A model generated the notes under the pieces. It did not search any database, was not told the origin of the DNA, and worked only from the letters and a program-made list of their open reading frames with translations. Of a stretch of DNA of 64,000 nucleotides, positions 16,658-24,282 are shown piece after piece; the first letter of the stretch is position 1; every line of letters starts with the position of its first letter. Made by a program: the position numbers and the translations under genes. The stretch spans positions 186,001 to 250,000 of the forward strand of contig DASZLU010000026.1 of the NCBI GenBank assembly GCA_035552195.1, in the 5' to 3' direction. This DNA comes from CAIKMD01 sp035552195 (lineage in GTDB: Bacteria > Pseudomonadota > Alphaproteobacteria > ATCC43930 > CGMCC-115725).

Positions 16658-17617
16658 CTACTTCGGTAAGAATTGCTCCGTGTAGAGCGTCTTCATGTCG
16701 GGCTCCTTGTCGAGGAGGCCGAGTTCGACGAAAGAGCGCGCCAGCACCGCGAGCGCCTTGTCGTTGAATTTTCCGTCGGTCGAGAACACCGGCATCATCA
16801 GGTCGTAGGTGCCGGCGACGATCGATGGATCGACGTTCTGGACTTTGGCGGCGATGGCGACGGCTTCGGTCTTGTTGGCTTTCATCCAGGCGATGGTCTC
16901 GTACCAGCCCTGCAAAAAGTCGCGTACCGCTTGCGGGTGCTTCGCGATCACATCGTCGGTCGCGAAGATCACGTAGAGGTGGAAGTCCTTGATCGTATCG
17001 CCGAACTTCACCAAGAGCCGGCCGTGACCCTCGGCCTGCAGCTTGAGCGCGGTCGAGAGGTCGACGGTGATGCCGTCCACCCCGTTCGAGATGAGCTGCG
17101 CCAGCACTTCGCTCATCGGGTTCATGATGACGAGCTTGATCCCGTCGCGGCCCCAGCCTTGCTGCGCGCTGAGCGTCTGCACCAGCCAGCCGGTGAGCGA
17201 GCCGGTCTGCGAGACCGAGACGCCGCGGCCCTTGAGATCGGCGATCGAGTTGATGTTGCTCTTGGTGCCGACGGTGATGGTCAGTTCCTCGGGTGCGCCG
17301 GCGGAAGCGCCGACCGCCTTGATCGGCGCGCCCTTGACGATGTTCGCCATGTCGGGCCCGCTGCCGAGGCCCATATCGACGGCGTTGGCGATGAGGCCCT
17401 GCGCCAAACGCGGCGCGCCGCCGAAATCGACCGCTTCGACGTCGACGCCGTTCTTTTTGAAGATGCCCTTCTCGATGCCGACATTGAGCGGCGTGAAGCC
17501 GAAAGCCTGCGGCACCGATTTGCCGACCTTCAGCGACTCATCGGCCGAAGCGGATAGCGCAGCGCTCGCGAGCATGGCGGCTGCGAGCGCGGCGAGCGAG
17601 AATTGGCGGCACAGCAT
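16658..17617 (-). CDS. NitT/TauT-type ABC substrate-binding protein
   Basis: A 319-residue protein with a signal peptide (MLCRQFSLAALAAAMLASA, cleavage near ASADES). Typical motifs: FGFTPLNVGIEKGIFKKNGV, NAVDMGLGSGPDMAN and SIADLKGRGVSVSQTGSLT. It is divergent from another binding-protein gene at 17778 and upstream of the quinone oxidoreductase. No permease or ATPase gene is present in the window. Confidence 0.87.
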   Translation of the reverse strand: MLCRQFSLAALAAAMLASAALSASADESLKVGKSVPQAFGFTPLNVGIEKGIFKKNGVDVEAVDFGGAPRLAQGLIANAVDMGLGSGPDMANIVKGAPIKAVGASAGAPEELTITVGTKSNINSIADLKGRGVSVSQTGSLTGWLVQTLSAQQGWGRDGIKLVIMNPMSEVLAQLISNGVDGITVDLSTALKLQAEGHGRLLVKFGDTIKDFHLYVIFATDDVIAKHPQAVRDFLQGWYETIAWMKANKTEAVAIAAKVQNVDPSIVAGTYDLMMPVFSTDGKFNDKALAVLARSFVELGLLDKEPDMKTLYTEQFLPK

Positions 17618-17777
17618 CGGCGTTCCCCCTAATATTTGTTATCGGCCCCGCGCTGTTTCTATCAGCTTGGACGCGCGCGTGCCAGCGCGCTCGCCACCAC
17701 CCCGCGCGCTCGATACTATGCACGCCCGGAGCCGGCCGCCCGGCCGCTATAAGACCATTGCGGGGAGTTGTTCGCTC

Positions 17778-18803
17778 ATGATCGTCACGCCATCGAAGAA
17801 AAATTTTCGCGGCGTCGCCGCAGTCGGCGCGCTCGCGCTGCTCAGCCTCGCCGCGCCGGCACAATCCGCCGAGCTCGAGAAGACGGTCATCGCACAGACG
17901 CCGGCGATTATGTCGTTCCTCGCCGCCTATATTGCTGAAGACGCCGGCATCTGGCGCGACAACGGTCTCGACGTGAAGGTGATCAACCTGCCGGGCAACG
18001 CCACGGTCAACGCGGTGATCTCCAACAATGCCGATTTCGCGCTCACCGCCAGCGATGCGCTGACCCGCGCCGCGGCGCATGGCCAGCGCCTCTTGGCGAT
18101 CGCCGCGCTCAACAATATGAGCGGCCAGGTGACCGTCATTCGCAAAGACATCGCCGAGGCGGCGCATTTCGATCCGAAAGCGCCGCTGGCCGAGCGCGCG
18201 CGTGTCATGAAGGGCCACACCATGGCCGGCGGCAATGTCGGCTCGGTCGCCGATGTGTTCCTGAAAGTCATCGCGCGCGAAGCCGGCATCAAGCCGGACG
18301 AGATGACGGTTGCCGCCATCGGCGCTTTCGATCAGCTCGCCGCGTTCGATCGTAAAGCGGTCGACGGGATTTCGTTCAGCCTGCCGTATCCGCAGCAATT
18401 GGTGGCGAACGGCTCGGCGGTGGTCGTCGTCGACGGCACGAACAACGAGCCGCAAGATCTGATGCCGCTCGCCGCCGGTCTCGTGCTCACGCGGCCGCAG
18501 CTTTGCGTCGATCATCGCAGCGTGTGCGAGAAGATGGGGCGCTCGATCGCGCAGGCGGCGAAGTATCTGCGCGAGCGCAAGGCCAACGCGCTGGCCATTC
18601 TGCAAAAGCGCTTTCCCAAGACCGACGCGAGCGTGACCGAAAGCGCGTACGAGGCGGTCGCGCGCATGACCAACGATCCGCCGGCGATCACCCTCAAGGC
18701 GGTGGAGAACGGCGACCTCATGAACGACAAGGCCGGGCTCCTGAAGCCCGAGGACCGCGTGTCCTCGTATGACGGGCTCTTCACCAACGAATATCTGAAA
18801 TGA
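17778..18803 (+). CDS. NitT/TauT-type ABC substrate-binding protein
   Basis: A 341-residue protein; start at 17778 (MIVTPSKKNFRG) followed by a hydrophobic signal segment ending APAQSAE. Motifs: YIAEDAGIWRDNGLDVKV, NADFALTASDALTRAA, and the C-terminus LLKPEDRVSSYDGLFTNEYLK. The last part is almost shared with the protein at 39101-40120 (LLKPEDQVKSYDGLFTDQYL), so the two are paralogues. The long frame open upstream of 17778 is antisense to the neighbouring gene and is not coding. Confidence 0.87.
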   Translation: MIVTPSKKNFRGVAAVGALALLSLAAPAQSAELEKTVIAQTPAIMSFLAAYIAEDAGIWRDNGLDVKVINLPGNATVNAVISNNADFALTASDALTRAAAHGQRLLAIAALNNMSGQVTVIRKDIAEAAHFDPKAPLAERARVMKGHTMAGGNVGSVADVFLKVIAREAGIKPDEMTVAAIGAFDQLAAFDRKAVDGISFSLPYPQQLVANGSAVVVVDGTNNEPQDLMPLAAGLVLTRPQLCVDHRSVCEKMGRSIAQAAKYLRERKANALAILQKRFPKTDASVTESAYEAVARMTNDPPAITLKAVENGDLMNDKAGLLKPEDRVSSYDGLFTNEYLK

Positions 18804-19301
18804 TGCGCGCGCGGTCAGCGTCCTCCTCCGGTGCGAACCGGTGGCCAATTCTGAAAAATGAGAACGAAGCGAAATCAAAGGCTTAGCGAAGGTGCGCGGG
18901 AAAACCGGCCGATCGTGCCTCTCGGCCGCCTCAAAAAACGGCTGAAATCCGCCAATGTTCTCGTTTTGTCTTGACCAATCCGGATCGAACTGATAGAAAG
19001 GGCACATCCTGAGAGAGTTGGGCGAGGCGAGGTCACCGACCGAGCCGCCGGCTCCAAGCAGAACCCAAGCATGTCTCACGCGGGTTTTGATTGAAACGAT
19101 CCCTATGTTTGAGATGAATAGTCAATCGTTTCGCACTATATGAACGGGTAGAAGTTGCCGCTGGCGGCTTGGACAACAAGAGAGAGGGTGCCACCATGTG
19201 TATGGACACAAAACCGGGGTCGTAAGCAGCCCCTTCAGAACTCTATTCTTTGTCTCAACGAAGCCCCGCAGAAGCGGGGTTTTGTATGTCGGGGGAGATG
19301 G
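18804..19301. other. long intergenic region with a possible small RNA or leader
   Basis: No convincing gene lies here. The region is less GC-rich than its surroundings around 19080-19150, where several A/T-rich promoter-like words occur (for example CACTATATGAAC at 19133-19144). Toward its end a GGGG...CCCC hairpin (about 19215-19233) and an intrinsic terminator (19264-19283) suggest a short transcript, either a small RNA or an attenuated leader for the gene at 19302. Confidence 0.35.
19264..19283 (+). terminator. intrinsic terminator or attenuator
   Basis: CCCCGC, loop AGAA, GCGGGG, then TTTT. It lies just before the presumed start of the gene at 19302, so it ends an upstream short RNA or attenuates that gene. 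Confidence 0.65.
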
Positions 19302-19937
19302 TTGGGAAGCACATGGATTGCGCTGGCGATCATTCTTATCGGTGGACTGTGGCTGGTCTATAGCGACCGGCTAAGTGCTCGCCACTATACCTACATTGGT
19401 GTCGCGGTCTTGGCCGTTTTGGTCATAGAACCGCTTGTCGTGGAGATGCGCTTACCCGAAGGAGCGGTTTGGCATGCGGCCCCGTTTTTCGGCTCCGTGC
19501 TCATAACAATCGGATGGATCGTTACCTCCGAAATCAACATAAAAAACTCAAGGCGTCAGCACACAATCACGCTTATTACGCAGCACGCATTTGACCCGAA
19601 GCGGGCCGAGAACCGTGATATCGTGAGGAAGTACTTACCGACCTTCGAAACTCGACTGCTATCAAGCGCGGTCGATTTCGATAGCGAGGCGCACGAACTC
19701 CTGAAAGCAATCGATCTTGAGCTCAATTTCTACGAATTTCTTGCGGTTGGCGTTCATCGCGGCGAGCTAGACGAGCGTCTCATCCGAGAATGTTTGCACA
19801 CGCAATTTTGCAATTTTTATGAGCAGACGCAGTACTACGTAAGCCACTGGCAAAAAAGAGGTTCGAGCAGTACCTGGTCGCATCTTTCCAAGATGTATTT
19901 GCGCTGGAGCAGGGGAAAGCCGCCCCGCGCAAACTGA
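19302..19937 (+). CDS. membrane protein of unknown function
   Basis: The frame has no early ATG. A TTG at 19302 preceded by GGGGGAG gives a 211-residue protein: an N-terminal hydrophobic segment (WIALAIILIGGLWLVY), a second (YTYIGVAVLAVLVIEPLVV), a third (GSVLITIGWIVTSEI) and a soluble helical domain of about 130 residues rich in Asp/Glu/His/Tyr. The layout recalls DUF4760-like proteins, but this is weak. Codon use is less GC-biased than its neighbours, hinting at transfer. Confidence 0.55.
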   Translation: MGSTWIALAIILIGGLWLVYSDRLSARHYTYIGVAVLAVLVIEPLVVEMRLPEGAVWHAAPFFGSVLITIGWIVTSEINIKNSRRQHTITLITQHAFDPKRAENRDIVRKYLPTFETRLLSSAVDFDSEAHELLKAIDLELNFYEFLAVGVHRGELDERLIRECLHTQFCNFYEQTQYYVSHWQKRGSSSTWSHLSKMYLRWSRGKPPRAN

Positions 19938-20033
19938 ATGCTGCTAGAGAGACTCGCCGACGACCCTAGCTCCGGTCTGGGATCGCAAAGATCGCTGTCA
20001 CCTGATCGAGCATCGCGGCTTTGACGCGTGCGA

Positions 20034-20690
20034 TCACGGAGTGATCAGCGCGCTATAGCCGTTCCACAGGATCTGGATGCCGATGCAAAGCAGGATGAAG
20101 GCCGAAAGCCGTGTCAGGACATTGGTTCCGCTGACGCCGAGAGCGGCGACGAGGCGGTCGGCGTAGCGAAAGCAGACATAGATCGTCACCGCGAGCGCGA
20201 GGATGCCGGCGACCGCGCCGGCGGCGAGCACGAGCAGCGTGTCGAAGCTCGGCGGGACTTTCGGCCGCTGGCTGCCCAGGGTGATCGCGACCGAGAGCGA
20301 GCCCGGCCCGACGGTCAGCGGCATGGTCAACGGATAGAACGCCTCTTGCGCCGGGTCGATCTCGTCGCGATCGCCGGTCTCGTGCGCCTTCTGCTCGACC
20401 GCGTCGTTGTCGTTCAAAAGCTTCCAGGCGAAGGCGGTCACCACCAAGCCGCCGCCGATGCGCACGACGGGCAAGGTGATGCCGAAGAATTCAAGCACAT
20501 GCGAGCCGACGAAGAGCGCGCCGACGAGGAGACAGAATCCGTTGATTGCGATCCGCCGCGCCAGGCCGCGCCGCACCTCCGGCTTGAGCCGCCGCGTCAG
20601 CGCCAGGAAGATCGGCGCCCCGCCGATCGGATTGACGATCGGAAACAGCGCGGCATAGGCCAGGAGGAAGGCGTTGATCCCTTCGGACAT
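20034..20690 (-). CDS. MarC family integral membrane protein
   Basis: A 218-residue protein with about six membrane segments. Diagnostic motifs are AALFPIVNPIGGAPIFLALT near the N-terminus and YPLTMPLTVGPGSLSVAITL in the middle. The MarC/YchE family is conserved in proteobacteria and its transport function is unproven; earlier links to antibiotic resistance are not well supported. Confidence 0.88.
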   Translation of the reverse strand: MSEGINAFLLAYAALFPIVNPIGGAPIFLALTRRLKPEVRRGLARRIAINGFCLLVGALFVGSHVLEFFGITLPVVRIGGGLVVTAFAWKLLNDNDAVEQKAHETGDRDEIDPAQEAFYPLTMPLTVGPGSLSVAITLGSQRPKVPPSFDTLLVLAAGAVAGILALAVTIYVCFRYADRLVAALGVSGTNVLTRLSAFILLCIGIQILWNGYSALITP

Positions 20691-20737
20691 GGATGCGGCC
20701 GGGCTCCCGATGGTCGTGCGGGTGTTTTAAACGGCGA

Positions 20738-20905
20738 TCACGGATTTCGGAAGTATCGAAGATAGAAGGCGCCGAACACGAGGACGATGCCGATATTGAC
20801 GATCAGCCGCGGCCAGAACCGGTCTTTGAAGAAGAGGATATCGACGCCGACGATCACGACGATCATCGCCACGATGTAAAGCGCGATCGTTATCGATCTT
20901 CCCAT
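20738..20905 (-). CDS. small two-helix membrane protein (55 residues)
   Basis: Start at 20905 (MGRSITIALYIVAMIVVIVG). Two hydrophobic segments are joined by DILFFKDRFWPRL, and the end is FGAFYLRYFRN. It resembles small unannotated membrane proteins of proteobacteria that carry the FFKD-x-FW-x-RL signature. Function unknown. Confidence 0.6.
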   Translation of the reverse strand: MGRSITIALYIVAMIVVIVGVDILFFKDRFWPRLIVNIGIVLVFGAFYLRYFRNP

Positions 20906-20946
20906 GTCAATCCGGCTCCTGTTTGTCCGCGGATTGTCGGGCGCGA

Positions 20947-21306
20947 TCAGGCCGTCGGCAAGGGCAGGCCGTGCAGCTTGAGGAAGCTGAGCTTGTCCCA
21001 GTAGCCGCGTTGGAAGGCGATCTTGTCGGCGACGATGTGAAAGAAGCCGCAGCCGCGCAAGCCCAACGGATCGCTCCATTCGAGGATGGCCCAGTCGCCG
21101 TCTTCGAAGAGATTGTCGGGAATGCAGATCATCTGGGCGCGGGCGAATTCGGCCTCGAACATCGCCTTGATCGCGGCGCGGCCTTCGACGGCGCGCTCGG
21201 CCACCTGGTGGTTGATCGCGTTTTCGGCGTAAAGCGCGGCGAGGGCGTCGCTATCGGCGCGGTTGAACGCCTCGATCCAGGCTCTGACGATTTCTTTCGG
21301 CGACAT
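20947..21306 (-). CDS. SnoaL/NTF2-like protein
   Basis: A 119-residue alpha+beta barrel protein: VRAWIEAFNRADSDALAALY at the N-terminus, AINHQVAE, VEGRAAIKAMFEAEFA, and ILEWSDPLGLRGCGFFHI toward the end. The family includes small cyclases, isomerases and non-catalytic proteins. A GTG at 21318 is an alternative start, with weak ribosome-site support for both. It is the last clear chromosomal gene before the phage structural genes. Confidence 0.8.
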   Translation of the reverse strand: MSPKEIVRAWIEAFNRADSDALAALYAENAINHQVAERAVEGRAAIKAMFEAEFARAQMICIPDNLFEDGDWAILEWSDPLGLRGCGFFHIVADKIAFQRGYWDKLSFLKLHGLPLPTA

Positions 21307-21374
21307 GGTGGTTTTCACGGCTGAGGAAACATTAGCCGTTTAGTTTCCCCGTGTCGGCGGCGAAAGACAAATTT

Positions 21375-21463
21375 CACCACGGAGGCGCAGAGAGCACAGA
21401 GGAAGACGAAGCGCGCTTCGCGCGAAGAATTGTCTTTCTTCTTCTCTGTGCCTCTGCGGTGAT
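21375..21463. repeat. CACCGCAGAG-type palindromic repeat, copy 1
   Basis: The left arm (CACGGAGGCGCAGAGAGCAC) and right arm (CTCTGTGCCTCTGCGGTG) pair around a central part containing GCGCGCTTCGCGCG. The same element recurs at 24185-24258. It is a dispersed palindrome of the type seen in many proteobacteria and lies 32 bases before the first terminase gene. Confidence 0.75.
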
Positions 21464-21494
21464 TCTTTCTTTTCCAAAAACAGGAAAATATCGC

Positions 21495-21989
21495 ATGGCT
21501 CTCACGCCGCGACAGCGACGTTTCGTCGACGAATATCTCATCGATCTCAATGCCCGCGCCGCCGCGCGCCGGGCCGGGTTCTCGCCCGGTTCGCTCAACT
21601 ATCCGTCGCGGTTGATGCGCACGCCGGCGATCGCGCGTGCCATTGCCCAGGCGATGGCGGAGCGCGCCGAGCGGACCGGCATCACCCGCGAACGGGTCCT
21701 CGCCGAATATGCGCGCATCGCTTTCGTCGATCTGAGCGATCTCGCCGGCTGGGATGGGGAGGGCGCGGTCCTGCTCGATGCGGCTCTGATCAGCGAGGAT
21801 GTGGCGGCAGCAATCGCGGCGATCGGCGAGGTGCCGGCGCCGGAAGACGCATCGGGCGAGCCGGCGCCGCTCAAAGTCTCGATCTTCGACAAGATGCGAG
21901 CGCTCGAAGCGCTTGCCCGTCTCATCGATCCGACATGGAATCTCGATGCCAGCCTCGTCCCGCCGCCCTACGCGTCCCGCCTTCACTGA
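21495..21989 (+). CDS. phage terminase small subunit (first copy)
   Basis: A 164-residue protein beginning MALTPRQRRFVDEYLIDLNA. The N-terminal helix-turn-helix (RAAARRAGFSP) matches terminase_2-type small subunits, which bind the packaging site. The segment RERVLAEYARIAFVDLSDLA is also typical. It overlaps the next small-subunit gene by 44 bases in another frame. It begins the prophage packaging/head module. Confidence 0.87.
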   Translation: MALTPRQRRFVDEYLIDLNARAAARRAGFSPGSLNYPSRLMRTPAIARAIAQAMAERAERTGITRERVLAEYARIAFVDLSDLAGWDGEGAVLLDAALISEDVAAAIAAIGEVPAPEDASGEPAPLKVSIFDKMRALEALARLIDPTWNLDASLVPPPYASRLH

Positions 21990-22512
21990 GCGCCAGCTCG
22001 CCTTTATTCGCGAATATATGGTCGATGCCAACGCCGCCGAGGCGGCACGCCGCGCCGGCTATAGCCCGGAAAACGCCCGCAACATCGCCTATGGGCTGCG
22101 CAACCAGCCGAAGGTCGCGGCGCGGATCGAAGCGGCGCAAGAGCGGCGCAGCGAGAAGAAACGCGTGACGGCCGACCGCGTGCTGGAAGAGCTCGGCCGC
22201 ATGGCGTTCTCGAATATGAGCGACTATGTCGAATGGGGGCCGGGGGGAATCACGCTGCGCGACCATGCGCTGCTCGACGAGGACCAGACCGCCGCGGTCG
22301 CCGATGTCGAACCCAAGGGCAACGGCAAAGTCGCACGGCTGAAGCTTTACGACAAACTCGCGGCGCTCAACGCCCTCGCGCGTCATCTCGGCATGACCGG
22401 CGGCCGAACCGCACTCGGCCCGTCGCGCAACGAAAACCGCGAACGCCGCGACGCGAACGCGATCCTGCGCGAGCGATTGATGAAGATCGCGAAACAGGGT
22501 GAGAAGAAGTGA
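21946..22512 (+). CDS. phage terminase small subunit (second copy)
   Basis: A 188-residue protein starting at 21946 (MPASSRRPTRPAFTERQLAF). It repeats the architecture of its neighbour: FIREYMVDANAAEAARRAGYSP (DNA-binding), RVLEELGRMAFSNMSDYVEW, then LYDKLAALNALARHLGM. Identity with copy 1 is moderate, so this is an old duplication rather than an assembly artefact. The C-terminus is basic (REREANA-like, ending KIAKQGEKK). Which copy works with the large subunit is unknown. Confidence 0.85.
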   Translation: MPASSRRPTRPAFTERQLAFIREYMVDANAAEAARRAGYSPENARNIAYGLRNQPKVAARIEAAQERRSEKKRVTADRVLEELGRMAFSNMSDYVEWGPGGITLRDHALLDEDQTAAVADVEPKGNGKVARLKLYDKLAALNALARHLGMTGGRTALGPSRNENRERRDANAILRERLMKIAKQGEKK

Positions 22513-22562
22513 GGGCGATTATCGCGGGTCCGCCTTCGAGGCGAGATCTCTCGGCACCGTCC

Positions 22563-22580
22563 TTCCCGCGCAAGCGGGAA
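22563..22580. repeat. TTCCCGC-GCAA-GCGGGAA palindrome
   Basis: A perfect stem-loop of the dispersed GTCATTCCCGCG type inserted between the small and large terminase genes. It extends the large-terminase frame upstream into a translated repeat (LPAQAGI), which is a reason to prefer a later start. Confidence 0.65.
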
Positions 22581-22597
22581 TCCGCGGACGTCGCCGG

Positions 22598-23992
22598 ATG
22601 CCCGCTATGACGCAAGAAGAAGTGCGTCAGAAAAACCGGCAGCTGAAGCCGACGGTTGAAAGCTCGTATCCCATGCCCCTCGACCCCGTCGAAGCCTCGC
22701 AGCTCGTTACCGAGCTCGATCATGCGCCGTTGCCGCAAGACGATGCGGAGGATTTGCTCGATGATTGGCGCCTTTGGGCGCGGCCGTCGCAATTGCCGCC
22801 AGCCAAATTGGCGAATGGCGGTGATTGGCGCGTGTGGCTGCTGCTCGCCGGGCGCGGGTTCGGCAAGACGCGCAGCGGCGCGGAGTGGGTGCGCGGTCTC
22901 GCCGAAAGCGGGGCGGCGCGACGCATCGCTTTGGTCGCGCCGACGGCACGCGACGCGCGGCTGGTGATGGTGGAAGGCGAGAGCGGCTTGCTGGCGATCG
23001 CGTCCGACGATCGGCGGCCGGTGTTCGAGCCCTCGAAGCGCCAGCTCACTTGGTCGAACGGCGCGATCGCGACCTTGTTCTCGGCCGACGAGCCCGACCG
23101 GCTGCGCGGCCCGCAATTCGACGCCGCGTGGTGCGACGAGCTGGCGGCGTGGCGCTATCCGGCGGCGTGGGACATGCTGATGATGGGCTTGCGCCTCGGC
23201 CAACATCCGCGCGTCGTGGTGACGACGACGCCGAAGCCGGTGAAGCTGATCCGCAGGCTGCTGGCGTCGCCCGGCTGCGTGGTGACGCGCGGCGGCACCC
23301 GCGAGAACGAAAATAATCTCGCGCCGGGATTCCTCGCCGCGATCTTGAAGCAATACGAGGGCACACGGCTCGGCCGCCAGGAACTCGATGCCGAGCTCTT
23401 GGAAGACATGCCCGGCGCGCTGTGGTCGCGCGATGCGATCGAGCGGGCGCGCATTGAAGAAGCGCCGGTGCTGCGCCGCGTCGTCGTCGCCATCGATCCC
23501 GCGGTAAGTGCAGGCGAGGAGGCGGACGAGACCGGCATCGTCGTCGCCGCGGTGGGGCAGGACAGTCACGGCTATGTGCTCGACGATCTCTCGGGCCGGT
23601 TCGGCCCGCATGATTGGGCATCGCGCGCGCTGGATGCCTATCGCGCGCATCGCGCCGATCGCATCGTCGCCGAGGTGAACAATGGCGGCGCGATGGTTGA
23701 GGCGACGCTTCGCGTGCTCGATGCCGGCGTCTCGTACAAGCCGGTCCATGCCTCGCGCGGCAAGCTTGCGCGCGCCGAGCCGGTTGCCGCGCTCTACGAG
23801 CAAGGCCGCATCCATCACGTCGGCGCGTTCCCCGCGCTCGAGGACCAGATGTGCGCCTTCACCGGCGGGCCCTTATCGCATGTGGCCTCGCCCGATCGCG
23901 TCGACGCCTTGGTCTGGGCGCTGAGCGAGCTGATGCTCAACAGCGCCGAGCCGGGGTTGCTCGGGTATTACCGCGGGCTGAGCGGGAAGTAG
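22598..23992 (+). CDS. phage terminase large subunit
   Basis: A 464-residue packaging motor ATPase/nuclease. Walker A is LLAGRGFGKTRSGAEW and Walker B FDAAWCDELAAW. The C-terminal RNase-H-like nuclease has VVAIDPAVSAG, IVAEVNNGG and PDRVDALVWAL supplying acidic residues. Start: the frame is open to 22499 but the first 33 codons are repeat-derived; ATG at 22598 or 22607 is preferred, without a strong ribosome site. No frameshift or missing motif is seen, so it appears functional. Confidence 0.93.
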   Translation: MPAMTQEEVRQKNRQLKPTVESSYPMPLDPVEASQLVTELDHAPLPQDDAEDLLDDWRLWARPSQLPPAKLANGGDWRVWLLLAGRGFGKTRSGAEWVRGLAESGAARRIALVAPTARDARLVMVEGESGLLAIASDDRRPVFEPSKRQLTWSNGAIATLFSADEPDRLRGPQFDAAWCDELAAWRYPAAWDMLMMGLRLGQHPRVVVTTTPKPVKLIRRLLASPGCVVTRGGTRENENNLAPGFLAAILKQYEGTRLGRQELDAELLEDMPGALWSRDAIERARIEEAPVLRRVVVAIDPAVSAGEEADETGIVVAAVGQDSHGYVLDDLSGRFGPHDWASRALDAYRAHRADRIVAEVNNGGAMVEATLRVLDAGVSYKPVHASRGKLARAEPVAALYEQGRIHHVGAFPALEDQMCAFTGGPLSHVASPDRVDALVWALSELMLNSAEPGLLGYYRGLSGK

Positions 23993-24049
23993 GGAGAAGC
24001 TGACAACGGTCAGCGTTCAGTTTTCACCAAAGACTCACCTAAACCAAAT

Positions 24050-24120
24050 CGTCATGCCCGCGAAGGCGGGCATCCAGCTCAATCGAAAGCCGCTGGATTC
24101 CCGCTTTCGCGGGAATGACG
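24050..24120. repeat. two GTCATGCCCGCG/GCGGGAATGACG palindromes
   Basis: Two inverted copies of a well-known dispersed element, each with a short stem (CCCGCGAAGGCGGG and CCCGCTTTCGCGGG), separated by about 20 bases. The remainder of 23993-24282 has no gene. Confidence 0.8.
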
Positions 24121-24184
24121 GATGAGTGAGTCGAATCGTCACAAGCTGACAGCCGCGCGCTGTCCGCTTTCGCCAAACACATTT

Positions 24185-24258
24185 CACCGCAGAGACACAG
24201 AGAGCACGGAGAAGAAAACCTTCTCTGCGCTCTCTGCGCTCTCTGTGCCTCTGCGGTT
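24185..24258. repeat. CACCGCAGAG-type palindromic repeat, copy 2
   Basis: Long palindrome: CACCGCAGAGACACAGAGAG on the left, CTCTGTGCCTCTGCGGT on the right, with AGAAGAAAACCTTCTCT in the centre. Same family as 21375-21463. It ends 13 bases before the ribosome site of the portal gene. Confidence 0.8.
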
Positions 24259-24282
24259 CATCTTCCTTTCTTGGGAGTCCCC

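Noticed and set aside
17538..19079. Minus-strand open frame of 513 codons
   Set aside because: Antisense of the binding-protein gene at 17778; no family resemblance.
22367..23818. Minus-strand open frame of 483 codons
   Set aside because: Antisense of the large terminase, which has Walker A/B and nuclease motifs.
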